Source: CADEFX01 sp046154585
Lineage (GTDB): Bacteria > Pseudomonadota > Alphaproteobacteria > Rhizobiales > Hyphomicrobiaceae
Reading direction: 5' to 3'
Length of the DNA: 64,000 nucleotides
Assembly: GCA_046154585.1 (NCBI GenBank)
Contig: JBJXDX010000048.1
Coordinates: 1-64,000 of the forward strand
Shown: piece after piece, positions 1 through 7,845 of the stretch
How positions within the stretch are numbered: the first letter of the stretch is position 1
Layout of the letters: each line of letters opens with the position of its first letter
Notes under the pieces: model-generated
What the model saw: the letters and a program-made list of their open reading frames with translations, nothing else
Database searches by the model: none
Told to the model about the DNA's origin: nothing
Made by a program: the position numbers and the translations under genes

Positions 1-1
1 C

Positions 2-271
2 GCCCCCACGGAGGGAATCCGCATCAACGCGATCAATCCGGGACACATCAGGACCGCGCGCCTGGAGAAGCGCATCGACGCCGCCATGGTGCGCTACGCG
101 TCTCAGGATCGTGCCGAGGCGGAACGCCGATTGGTGGCGGAATACGGCATCAATCGCTACGGCGAGCCGCGCGAGATCGGTTGGCTCGTCGCATATCTTT
201 GCTCCTCGCGCGCCGGCTTCATCCACAGCTCGATCATCGACATCGACGGCGGGATGACGAAGGCACTCTGA
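2..271 (+). CDS. SDR family oxidoreductase, C-terminal part (5' end outside window)
   Basis: This is the last 89 codons of a short-chain dehydrogenase/reductase; the frame is open from the window edge. The conserved block after the active site is visible (GIRINAINPGHIRT), as is the C-terminal signature (PREIGWLVAYLCSSRAGF, then IDGGMTKAL). These belong to classical NAD(P)-dependent SDR enzymes of FabG-like fold. The Rossmann GxxxGxG motif and the YxxxK catalytic pair lie upstream of the window, so substrate and cofactor preference cannot be judged. No partner gene follows closely; the next gene starts about 330 bases on. Confidence 0.9.
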   Translation, partial: APTEGIRINAINPGHIRTARLEKRIDAAMVRYASQDRAEAERRLVAEYGINRYGEPREIGWLVAYLCSSRAGFIHSSIIDIDGGMTKAL

Positions 272-598
272 CGCCAGCCCAATTGCCACCGCGGCGGCGT
301 CTCGAGACCACCTTGTCTGCTGCCGCGCATGAAGCGCTCGGCAGCGCCGTGCCACATGTCCGCAGAACGCGACGCGTCGTCTCGATCATCTGCTCGAGCG
401 CGCGATCGGATGTCCGAAATTCCAGAACGACGGTCGGAGCGCATTCGCGACCCTCTGGACCTCCACCGAACGCTCAGGATTAAGTTGCAGCGGCGACAGC
501 AAGGGCCTCCCACGCTCCATCGCCGCCCCTCGGCGGTTGCCGATGCCCGGAGAGTTGCGTACGCTCAGATCGTCCGTGGGCTGCTTAAGGAATATCGG
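272..598. other. Intergenic stretch without recognised gene
   Basis: About 330 bases between the SDR gene and the small secreted protein. Short open frames occur on both strands but none resembles a protein family or has a convincing ribosome site. The promoter of the following gene presumably lies near the right end, but I cannot point to a clear -35/-10 pair. Confidence 0.4.
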
Positions 599-847
599 AT
601 GAAACAGATTTCAGTTGCAGTTTTTCTTTCTCTTTTTGCGATCATGCCGGCGTCGGCTCAAGGCCAGTGCGTCGAGAACGCTGTGATGACCGGCTTCGGC
701 AAGTGCGCGTGCAAACCCGGCTTTAGCTGGACGGGCGCGAGTTGCGTTGCGGGTAAGCCAAAGTGCGTCGCAAACAGCAAGGTCGTCAACGGCAGGTGTC
801 AGTGCAATGCCGGGTTCAAATGGACCGGATCAGCGTGCGTGAAGTGA
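599..847 (+). CDS. Small secreted Cys-rich protein with two EGF-like repeats
   Basis: An 82-residue protein with a clear signal peptide (residues 1-20, hydrophobic core, cleavage after PASAQ). The mature part consists of two similar repeats with spacing C-x(10-11)-C-x-C-x10-C; each carries the same PGF/AGF-x-WTG-x-x-C segment. Eight cysteines would allow four disulfides in the periplasm or outside the cell. The ATG at 599 is chosen over longer in-frame extensions because it starts the signal peptide and has AAGGA about 8 bases upstream. A strong hairpin follows directly. Function unknown; proteins of this look are usually annotated as EGF-like or hypothetical. Confidence 0.8.
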   Translation: MKQISVAVFLSLFAIMPASAQGQCVENAVMTGFGKCACKPGFSWTGASCVAGKPKCVANSKVVNGRCQCNAGFKWTGSACVK

Positions 848-856
848 CACCATCGA

Positions 857-880
857 GGACGCTGGGGTTGCCCAGCGTCC
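857..880 (+). terminator. Hairpin terminator after small Cys-rich gene
   Basis: A perfect 10-bp stem, GGACGCTGGG paired with CCCAGCGTCC, with a GTTG loop, starts 9 bases after the stop codon. The trailing T-run is weak (CTCT), so this may be a terminator or an mRNA-protecting hairpin. Confidence 0.6.
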
Positions 881-1015
881 CTCTGCCCGGCGCGCTCCAC
901 GCTTCCGAGTTGGCTCGCCGGCGCAAGAATACACAGAGATCGCGCATCTGCTTAGCCCGCGCCCTTTAAAGCCAGGGCGGTTGTAGGTAGTCTCTCCTTA
1001 TGCGGAGGCTCGCCG

Positions 1016-2209
1016 ATGCGGCTGTTTTCATACTTGCTTCTGTTGATTTCCAGCTTCGCGGTTGCGCCCAGCGCGGGTCACGCACAATTCATGATGGACC
1101 ACGAACAAGGTGGTCTCAGAATGCGCGGGCTTCACGGCCCCGGTGTTCAGATCAAGCGAAGCTTTGAATCCGACCGGGAGGCGATGGGCGTGTTTCGGGA
1201 AATCCTATCGGCAACGGGCATTCCTGGTGTGGCCGAGCGTATTTCCGTCCGCGCCAGCGCGGACACCGAAAACGCCGAGGCTCAGATCAGTGAGAACAAT
1301 CAGCGCTTCATCTTTTACAACGCCAGCTTCATGCAGGAGATGCAGGCGAAGACGGGGAGGTACTGGTCCCTTGTCTTTGTTGTCGCTCACGAGGTGGGAC
1401 ACCACATTGCCGGTCACTTGGATTTTCAGGGGCAGAACCATCAGGTCGAGCTGGAAGCTGACCGATATGCAGGCTTCATTCTGGGTAGAATGGGCGCCAG
1501 CTATGAAGATGCTGTTTCCGCCGTTCGGAATCTCGGCACCGGCAGCTCTTCTACGACTCATCCCCCGAGAGACCAGCGCATTCAGGCAGTAGCTCTTGGG
1601 TGGAGCGACGGACGTGGATCTCAGCGCACCTCAACAAATGAAACCACGAGAATGCCAGCTCCTCCGTCCAGAAGTGAGACGACCGCGGACGTCAGAACCG
1701 CAAGTGTACAACCGGTGCGTCCTCCCCGACCGAGAGTAAGCACGGAAAACTGCGCCTCCCGCCAGGCACTGGCTGGCCGCGAGGAAGTCTGTGTGAGTTC
1801 TGTCCTTTCACCGCAGCAGGGAAACTCGTACGGCGCGCAAAACCTCTTCGATGGTCGAACCGACACCGCATGGGTCGAGGGCAAAGACTCCCATGGCGTC
1901 GGCGAATGGATCGTTGTGGAGTTCGACGGCGCAAGAGATGTGCACGGCATGACCCTTCGCAACGGCTACGCCAAGAACGCTGATATCTTTCAGAAGAACA
2001 GCCGGGTGTCAGAGTTCACGTTGGTGTTTTCCGGCGGCGAGAGGCGCACGATCAAGCTGCGTGATTCCAGCGAACCTCAAAACATTACCTTCCCGCAGCC
2101 TATTAGGTCTCACTGGGTGCAAATCACAATCGACGGAGTGTTCAAAGGCAGCAAGTACTCCGATACGGCCATCTCCGAACTGGCACTACAATCAACGAAA
2201 GCGCAGTAG
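1016..2209 (+). CDS. Secreted M48-like metalloprotease with C-terminal glycan-binding (discoidin-like) domain
   Basis: 397 residues. A signal peptide occupies residues 1-24. A zinc protease domain follows, with HEVGHH (HExxH) at about residue 125 and the third ligand in ELEADRYAG about 25 residues later, as in M48 gluzincins. There is no membrane segment after the signal, unlike HtpX or Ste24. A Pro/Ser/Thr-rich linker (about 200-245) leads to a C-terminal beta domain of about 145 residues with NLFDGRTDTAWVEG and IVVEFDGARDVHGMTLRNGY, typical of NADase-type glycan-binding/discoidin domains. GGAGG lies 7 bases before the ATG. The stop is 3 bases before the next gene, so the two are probably co-transcribed. 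The likely role is cleavage of, or binding to, surface or extracellular material; the substrate is unknown. Confidence 0.8.
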   Translation: MRLFSYLLLLISSFAVAPSAGHAQFMMDHEQGGLRMRGLHGPGVQIKRSFESDREAMGVFREILSATGIPGVAERISVRASADTENAEAQISENNQRFIFYNASFMQEMQAKTGRYWSLVFVVAHEVGHHIAGHLDFQGQNHQVELEADRYAGFILGRMGASYEDAVSAVRNLGTGSSSTTHPPRDQRIQAVALGWSDGRGSQRTSTNETTRMPAPPSRSETTADVRTASVQPVRPPRPRVSTENCASRQALAGREEVCVSSVLSPQQGNSYGAQNLFDGRTDTAWVEGKDSHGVGEWIVVEFDGARDVHGMTLRNGYAKNADIFQKNSRVSEFTLVFSGGERRTIKLRDSSEPQNITFPQPIRSHWVQITIDGVFKGSKYSDTAISELALQSTKAQ

Positions 2210-2212
2210 CGC

Positions 2213-2968
2213 ATGCGATTGCAGACGTTCGGCGCGTTCGTCGCTCTGGGACTTGCCGCTTGGCCATGGCGAGTTGGAGCCGCGGACCTTCCTGGCGATC
2301 TCGTTTTTCTTCGGAGTGTAGCACCTGAGATAGTGCAGGACATTCGCTACGCTGGTTCGGACAATTTCACAGGAGCCAAGGTGCCTGGGTACGAGGCCGG
2401 TGAGTGCATTCTGAGGAAAGGAGCCGCAGACGCGCTTAAAGCTGCTAACGACGCACTCCGTGCGCGCGGTTTGGCCCTGAGGGTATTCGACTGCTATCGA
2501 CCCGAGCGTGCGGTGGCCGCCTTCATGCGGTGGGCGAACGCTCGTAAGGACGAAAGGAGCAACCGCTATCACCCGCAGATAGCGCGTGGCGCACTCGTGG
2601 CCCAAGGCTACGTAGCGCCCAAGTCTGGTCACTCGTCGGGCTTTGCGGTCGACCTGACCATTGCCGCAATGACAAACGAGCCCAAGCCCGATGAACCGAC
2701 TCGTCGCGACAACTGCGCTACCACAGTCGAAGGCTCACATCCTCAAGGACTCGATATGGGGACGGAGTTCGACTGCTTCGATCCGAAGAGCCACACATCG
2801 GCAGCCGGATTGACCTCCACGCAGAGGCAGAACCGGCAGCTCTTACTTGACGTTATGAACCGCCACGGATTTTCGAACTATTACCGGGAGTGGTGGCACT
2901 TTACCCATCGAGCAAGCGTTGCTGGCGCCAAAGCACACGACTTCCCCATCACTCCAACCAACCCTTAG
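2213..2968 (+). CDS. VanX/DdpX-like D-Ala-D-Ala dipeptidase (M15D), secreted
   Basis: 251 residues with an N-terminal signal peptide (about 1-23). Family motifs are present: SVAPEIVQDIRYAGSDNFTG near the start, RVFDCYRPERA, the zinc-binding SGHSSGFAVDLT (H and D ligands) and EWWHF near the end (catalytic Glu and third ligand His). VanX/DdpX enzymes hydrolyse D-alanyl-D-alanine. With no vanH/vanA nearby this looks like a periplasmic peptidoglycan-dipeptide scavenger rather than a resistance factor. It follows the metalloprotease gene by 3 bases, suggesting a two-gene operon of envelope or extracellular hydrolases. Confidence 0.85.
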   Translation: MRLQTFGAFVALGLAAWPWRVGAADLPGDLVFLRSVAPEIVQDIRYAGSDNFTGAKVPGYEAGECILRKGAADALKAANDALRARGLALRVFDCYRPERAVAAFMRWANARKDERSNRYHPQIARGALVAQGYVAPKSGHSSGFAVDLTIAAMTNEPKPDEPTRRDNCATTVEGSHPQGLDMGTEFDCFDPKSHTSAAGLTSTQRQNRQLLLDVMNRHGFSNYYREWWHFTHRASVAGAKAHDFPITPTNP

Positions 2969-3251
2969 CTTTTCTCCGGCCAACGCTGCCGCGGTCAGGC
3001 GCACGGGAGTCGGCGCAGATGAAAGTGCGGGCGAAGCCCGAAAGAGCCCGCGCTTCATTGCCAGCGTCGGCCGCATCCGCATTGTTGCAAGCCGACATGT
3101 CGGCAGCTTTCGGGGGCGGTGCGGACACAAGTAGACCACGGTCGGAAGGCGCACTTTTGACCCAATTCAGAAGGTCGGCGGATTGCGCGCCCGCCGTCGC
3201 CGACCGCGCATCGGGTGGAGCGGCGCATTGCTTGCTGCCCTCACTGATCCG

Positions 3252-4079
3252 TCAGTTGGCGGTCTTGGGAATGGCCCCGTTAGCCTTGATCACCTTCGCA
3301 CCGTCAGCGCTCTTCACAAACGCGAGGAAAGCTTTCACAGCGGGAGAGGCATCCCCCTTGACCACCAGGAACACCTCGCGCACCAACCGATAGGCTCCCG
3401 CGCTCACATTGGCCTCCGTAGGGGCAACTCCGTCGAGGGACAAAGCTTTGATCTTGCCGCCGCTCTGTTCGGCAACCGTGGTGGTGGTCATTCCAATCGC
3501 ACCCACCGTGGCCGCAAGTTCGTTGGCCATGTCTCCGCCGCGCTGCATGACTTTGACCGCTTCTGGCATCTTCAGTGTCTTAAGGCACGCAATTCCGTCG
3601 CGGGCGACCTCGGCATCAACTTCGGTATCCGGACGGGTGCGGGCAGCAATGGCGAGATCAATGCCACCCGCCTCCTTCCAGTTTTGCAAGTTGCCCGAAT
3701 AGATCGCACAAATCTGCGCCTGCGAGAGGTTCGTGACCGGCACGCTTGAATTGACGCCAAACACGACCGGGGTGCGGGCGATTTCGTCGAAAGTGATCCC
3801 TTGCTTGACGAGCTCATCGGTCTTTAGCCCGTGGCTAGCTACCGCGATGTCGATGCTGCCAGCGTTTAGAGCATCGATGCGGGCTTTGGTGCCGAGCCCC
3901 TTCCCAATTTCTACCTTCAGGTTCGGGATCTTGGCCTCATAAGCGTTGGCGAGCGCCGCAACCAGCGGCATTGCCCCGGTTGACCCATCGACCTTCAACG
4001 TAGTCTGAGCCGACGCTGCCGTTGCAGCCATTACGAGCGCGGCCACAGCTATGGGAATCGGTACGCCGAATTTGGACAT
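3252..4079 (-). CDS. PstS-like periplasmic substrate-binding protein (orphan)
   Basis: 275 residues with a signal peptide ending at ASAQ. The mature N-terminus (LKVDGSTGAMPLVAALANAY) and the segment SIDIAVASHGL resemble PstS-type phosphate/anion-binding proteins, in which the DGS/T loop and an S-rich loop hold the ligand. ATG at 4079 is preferred, with GGGAG 7 bases upstream; an adjacent ATG at 4082 is possible. No permease, ATPase or phoU gene is near, so the protein would rely on a transporter elsewhere or act as a sensor or scavenger. The ligand is not provable from sequence. Confidence 0.75.
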   Translation of the reverse strand: MSKFGVPIPIAVAALVMAATAASAQTTLKVDGSTGAMPLVAALANAYEAKIPNLKVEIGKGLGTKARIDALNAGSIDIAVASHGLKTDELVKQGITFDEIARTPVVFGVNSSVPVTNLSQAQICAIYSGNLQNWKEAGGIDLAIAARTRPDTEVDAEVARDGIACLKTLKMPEAVKVMQRGGDMANELAATVGAIGMTTTTVAEQSGGKIKALSLDGVAPTEANVSAGAYRLVREVFLVVKGDASPAVKAFLAFVKSADGAKVIKANGAIPKTAN

Positions 4080-4530
4080 CATGGATCTCCCTTGGCCTTG
4101 GACCCTCGGCGCGCAAGGAGAAATCTGCATCGCATGTTTGATACCACAAAAAAGACAGCATTCGCGAACCGATCCGCTGGTCAGGTCATGGCCCCAAGCC
4201 GACGACTTCCGCACTGGAACGATTCCGTCTGCTTTCGAGCCCTTTACCGACACGGCGTAGCTACGGTCCCCTGGGTGTCTAGTACAGGATAGGCGCCTCG
4301 TTTCTTATGGGTTCATGACCTAGTGAACTGGCGAGTGCCTCAAATAATTGGCAATGAGATCTATAGCGACGTCAGTGGACATATCTTTGTCCTCCCGGAT
4401 ATGTCGCAAATGGTTTCTCGATCCACATTTTAGACACGAATTCACATCTGGTCTTTACACGAATATTGAGTGCGGCAACTGTTGAAGTCGGTGGCAGCCG
4501 TTTGGGAACACCTGACGCAGGAGCGGGCAG
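4080..4530. other. Divergent intergenic region with an 8-bp inverted repeat
   Basis: About 450 bases separate the binding-protein gene (minus) and the acyltransferase gene (plus). The right half is richer in A+T than its surroundings. It contains a perfect inverted repeat GACATATC (4378-4385) / GATATGTC (4398-4405) with a 12-base spacer, which could be an operator or a small hairpin. No gene recognised. Confidence 0.4.
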
Positions 4531-5718
4531 ATGAACGAGACAGCATGGTCGCCCCAGCGTCGACCGATCGAGGCCTTGACGGGGCTGCGGTTCTTCGCTG
4601 CGCTGATCGTCGCCGTGTCGCACTTCCCGCAGGTCATTCCGATCGACCGGCTTCAGGTGCCCCTCACGGAACAGGGCGCGGCCGGTGTAACGATCTTCTT
4701 CGTCCTCAGTGGCTTCGTGCTGACCTACAACTACGCCGACACCTTCCGCACCTCGACGGCGGGCGCCGTGACGTTCATGCGCGCCCGCATCGCCAGAATC
4801 TGGCCGATCAACGTGGTCGCTTTGGCCATTGTCACACCGCTCACGATCTGGTGGGCGACCACGCCCTCGCCCACCTCGTGGGTCGCCAACCTGCTGATGC
4901 TCCAGGCCCTGGTCCCGTCGGTGGGGATGCACAGCTGGAACCCGCCGGCGTGGAGCGTGTCGTGCGAGTTGATCCTGTACTGCTCGTTTCCGTTCTTCTT
5001 CTGCTGGGTGCTCGGTCGAGTCCGCTCAGCAAGCCGGCTGCTGCAGCTGGCTGTGGCCCTCTTCGCCGCCGAGGTGCTGTGCTTCTGCGTCGTCGCCGTT
5101 GCCGCTGATCACCTGCTCCACCAGTCCGGCAAGAGAGCCGAAGAGATCACCTGGATACTCGGCCGCATCAAGTTCTTCCCCGGCCTACGGATCTGGGAGT
5201 TCTTCATCGGTTGCGTGATGGGGCTCGCCCTCCTGCACGCCCGGGCCGGCGGCGACGGGTGGTGGCGCGTCCTCAGCCGCCGCCGCGTTCGTGACGCCAT
5301 GCTGACCGCCTCGGCCCTCGGCCTGCTGGTGTTGCTATTGCTGCCCTCTGTGGTCGTCTTGCCCGAACGGGGCCTGCTCGCCCACCTTACGAGGGCCGGC
5401 CTGTACGTCCTGTACACCCCGCTCGCCGTGCTCCTGGTGACGGCGATCGGCTGGGGCCCGACCGCGGTCAATCCGCTGCTCGAACAGCGCTGGGCCTTGC
5501 GCCTGGGCGAGGCCAGCTACTCTTTCTACATGCTCCAGTGGAGCGTCCTTCTGGTCGTCACCGAGATCGCCGGCGGGACACCTGGGTGGTGGCTGTCGGT
5601 CGCAGCGATCGTCGTCCTGGCGTTCATCTCGCTGGCCAGTGCCCGCTGGATCGAGGTGCCCACCCGACGCTTCCTGCGCGGCGCCCCTTCCAACCGCTTG
5701 GCAGTTCCACTGGGTTGA
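4531..5718 (+). CDS. Membrane acyltransferase, acyltransferase-3 family (OafA/NodX-like)
   Basis: 395 residues. It starts with IEALTGLRFFAALIVAVSHF, the characteristic first segment of acyltransferase-3 enzymes, followed by about ten hydrophobic segments and WSVSCELILYCSFPFFF (the family's conserved SxE region). These inner-membrane proteins transfer acyl groups, often acetyl, to sugars of exopolysaccharide, O-antigen or other surface glycans. The conserved His follows in AVSHF. AGGAG lies about 8 bases before the ATG. It stands alone, so the acceptor is unknown. The gene ends 16 bases before a palindromic repeat that may also serve as terminator. Confidence 0.85.
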   Translation: MNETAWSPQRRPIEALTGLRFFAALIVAVSHFPQVIPIDRLQVPLTEQGAAGVTIFFVLSGFVLTYNYADTFRTSTAGAVTFMRARIARIWPINVVALAIVTPLTIWWATTPSPTSWVANLLMLQALVPSVGMHSWNPPAWSVSCELILYCSFPFFFCWVLGRVRSASRLLQLAVALFAAEVLCFCVVAVAADHLLHQSGKRAEEITWILGRIKFFPGLRIWEFFIGCVMGLALLHARAGGDGWWRVLSRRRVRDAMLTASALGLLVLLLLPSVVVLPERGLLAHLTRAGLYVLYTPLAVLLVTAIGWGPTAVNPLLEQRWALRLGEASYSFYMLQWSVLLVVTEIAGGTPGWWLSVAAIVVLAFISLASARWIEVPTRRFLRGAPSNRLAVPLG

Positions 5719-5734
5719 GCCGGCGGGTCAGCCG

Positions 5735-5898
5735 CTAGTGTGATGATCGAGAAATTCGCCGTATCCACTGGCCGCCTCTGAGCGAATTTCTCGATCTGAA
5801 TCACACGAGCAAGTTTATGAGTCTAGTGTCCCTTGGTTCCGAAGTTCGCTCTCCGGCCCAGCCGAGAGCTCCTGCGAACTTCGGAATCGGGACACCAG
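5735..5898. repeat. Composite double-palindrome repeat, copy 1
   Basis: Two adjacent imperfect palindromes, each bounded by CTAGTGT at the left and ACAC(C/G)AG at the right. Unit A (5735-5807): CTAGTGTGAT, GATCGAGAAATTCGC, a loop, then the reverse complement with a 3-base insertion. Unit B (5824-5898): CTAGTGTCCC, TTCCGAAGTTCGC, a loop, then GCGAACTTCGGAATCGGGACACCAG. A second copy of the whole arrangement lies at 56547-56712. Here it separates two convergent genes. A non-autonomous mobile repeat or REP-like element is the best reading; no protein is encoded. Confidence 0.85.
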
Positions 5899-5952
5899 GC
5901 CGCTGTCGTGGCTCGGCCGGCTATGGCTATTTCCCGTTTCTGCCTATGTGCT

Positions 5953-7254
5953 TCAGTCGCCAACCGCGAACAGCGAGATCTGGGGGAATGCGATAAGCAG
6001 GCCTACAATGATCAGCTCCATGATCACGAACGGAACGCAGCCGAGGAAAACGTCCTTGAGCTCGATGTTCGGCGCCATGCTTTTCACGACGAAAGCATTG
6101 AGGCCTACAGGCGGCGTGATGGCGCCGATCTCCACCATCTTGACCACGAGCAGGCCGAATAGAACGCCATCGAACTTAATGGCGGTCACGATCGGGAACA
6201 CGATCGGCATGGTGATGAGAATCATCGACAGGCCGTCCACGAAGCAGCCCAGGATCAGGAACGGGATGAGGATGATCAAGATGGTCGCGGTCTGCGACAG
6301 ATTGAGATCCGTGACCATGGCCGCGAGTTTCACCGGCAAGCCGGTCGTGGACAGGCCGAGGCTGAACAAGCCTGCCCCTATGATCAGCGCAAAAATCGAG
6401 CACGTCGCCGTTCCCGTCTCGCGCAATCCCTCCAAAACGGCGTTCTTGCGTCCGGGGCGGCGGAGAACGGAAATCAACGCGAAGAAGGCGCCTAGGGCTG
6501 CCGCTTCGGTTGCCGTCGCGACGCCGAGATAGATCGTCCCCATCACGGCAGCGAACAGGAGGCCAAGCTCCCACGTGCGCCCGATGGAAGCGACGCGTTC
6601 CTTCCATGTGGGTATGGCCTCGTCTCTTGGATCGGGGGCGATCTCGGGCTTCAGCTTCACCCAGATCATGATGCCGATAACATAGATGATGGCCGTGAGG
6701 ATGCCCGGCACGAAGGCTGCCACGAACAGCTTCACGAGCGAGACATCGGTGATGATCGAATAGACGACCAGGATGCCGCTGGGAGGAATGAGCACGCCGA
6801 GCGTGCCTCCGGCGGCAATGCAGCCCGCCGCCAGCGATCCGGCGTAGCCCTTGCGCAGCATCTCCGGCAGCGCCACCCGGGCCATGGTCGATGCCGTCGC
6901 CACGCTCGATCCGCAGATTGTCGAGAATGCGGCGCAACCAAACACGGTCGCCGCGGCGAGGCCACCTGGGATTCGCCCGAGCCATTTCTGCCCCGCATCG
7001 AAGGCCTGCCGCGAGAGGCCGGCCGAGAAGGCCATGGACCCCATGAAGAGGAACAGCGGCAGCACGACGTAGGCAAAGTTCGCTGTCGCGCTATAGGCGA
7101 AGGTGGAGAGCAGGAACTCGACGGCGCGCACGGGCCTGGCCCACAGCAAGCCGACCATGCCTGCACCAGCCAGCGCGAAAGCGATCGGCAGCCGGCACAG
7201 CAGCAGCACAAGCAGCAGCCCGATGATGGCGAGCCCTGGACCGAGTTCCTGCAT
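5953..7254 (-). CDS. dctM: TRAP transporter large permease subunit (DctM family)
   Basis: 433 residues with about 12 hydrophobic segments and DctM features such as PIAFALAGAGM near the start, GxxCGSSVATASTMARVALPEM, and GGTLGVLIPPSGILVVYSI in the first half. TRAP large subunits form the Na+-driven elevator that moves organic anions handed over by the periplasmic DctP protein. The start ATG overlaps the stop of dctQ by one base (TAATG), indicating translational coupling. It ends the operon dctP-dctQ-dctM on the minus strand, about 55 bases from the double-palindrome repeat. Confidence 0.95.
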   Translation of the reverse strand: MQELGPGLAIIGLLLVLLLCRLPIAFALAGAGMVGLLWARPVRAVEFLLSTFAYSATANFAYVVLPLFLFMGSMAFSAGLSRQAFDAGQKWLGRIPGGLAAATVFGCAAFSTICGSSVATASTMARVALPEMLRKGYAGSLAAGCIAAGGTLGVLIPPSGILVVYSIITDVSLVKLFVAAFVPGILTAIIYVIGIMIWVKLKPEIAPDPRDEAIPTWKERVASIGRTWELGLLFAAVMGTIYLGVATATEAAALGAFFALISVLRRPGRKNAVLEGLRETGTATCSIFALIIGAGLFSLGLSTTGLPVKLAAMVTDLNLSQTATILIILIPFLILGCFVDGLSMILITMPIVFPIVTAIKFDGVLFGLLVVKMVEIGAITPPVGLNAFVVKSMAPNIELKDVFLGCVPFVIMELIIVGLLIAFPQISLFAVGD

Positions 7255-7778
7255 TATTCGAAGGCCTTCTCCGGAGCGGCGTGCGCCTTATGGCGGGGCA
7301 GGCCGACGACGTGGCGGTAGATGTCACACAGGAACTGCACGCAGAGCAGCCAAAGCCCGATGGCGAGAATGACGCGCGCGGGCCATAGCGGGAACGGTAC
7401 GATGCCGAAGCCGGACTCGCCGCGCTCGAAGGACGCGACGGCCTGTTTCGAGCTTGGCCAGGCGAGAACAACGGTGATGAACAGACATGCCACGTATCCG
7501 GCCAGCTCGAAGATCTGCTGGAGCCATCCCGGGAAGTGCTGGGTCAGGATTTCGATCGCATAGTTCTGGCGCTGCTGCTGAGCCGCGGCGAGGCCAAGAA
7601 ACACGAGGATGACCAGCAGAAGCTCGCTGAGCTCCACGCCGCTGTGAAACGGCATGTTCAACAGGAAGCGGCCTGCCACGTCGAGGACGACAATGAAGAC
7701 GATGAGGAGGGTCGCAAAGCCGCAGGAGATGCTCAGGGACAGAAGCATCCGCTCCACGCGTTCAATCAGCGCGATCAT
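7254..7778 (-). CDS. dctQ: TRAP transporter small permease subunit (DctQ family)
   Basis: 174 residues with four membrane segments and the DctQ pattern VVLDVAGRFLLNMPFHSGVELSELLLV in the first third. It stabilises or partners the large permease DctM. Start at 7778 (MIALIER) fits the family length; a longer reading frame upstream runs through the intergenic hairpin and is unlikely. The ribosome site is weak, which fits translation coupled to, or limited by, the upstream hairpin. It lies between dctP (67-base gap) and dctM (1-base overlap). Confidence 0.92.
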   Translation of the reverse strand: MIALIERVERMLLSLSISCGFATLLIVFIVVLDVAGRFLLNMPFHSGVELSELLLVILVFLGLAAAQQQRQNYAIEILTQHFPGWLQQIFELAGYVACLFITVVLAWPSSKQAVASFERGESGFGIVPFPLWPARVILAIGLWLLCVQFLCDIYRHVVGLPRHKAHAAPEKAFE

Positions 7779-7805
7779 GTGGCACCGGAAGGAAGGGTTG
7801 CCGAT

Positions 7806-7832
7806 GAGAGCCCGGCGGATAGCCGGGCTCTC
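7806..7832 (-). promoter_or_regulatory. Perfect intercistronic hairpin between dctP and dctQ
   Basis: An 11-bp perfect stem (GAGAGCCCGGC / GCCGGGCTCTC) with a 5-base loop lies in the gap between dctP and dctQ, with no T-run. Such hairpins in binding-protein-dependent transport operons commonly stabilise the upstream binding-protein message or partly terminate transcription, so that dctP is made in excess over the membrane subunits. Confidence 0.7.
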
Positions 7833-7845
7833 GCCATCGTTTGGA

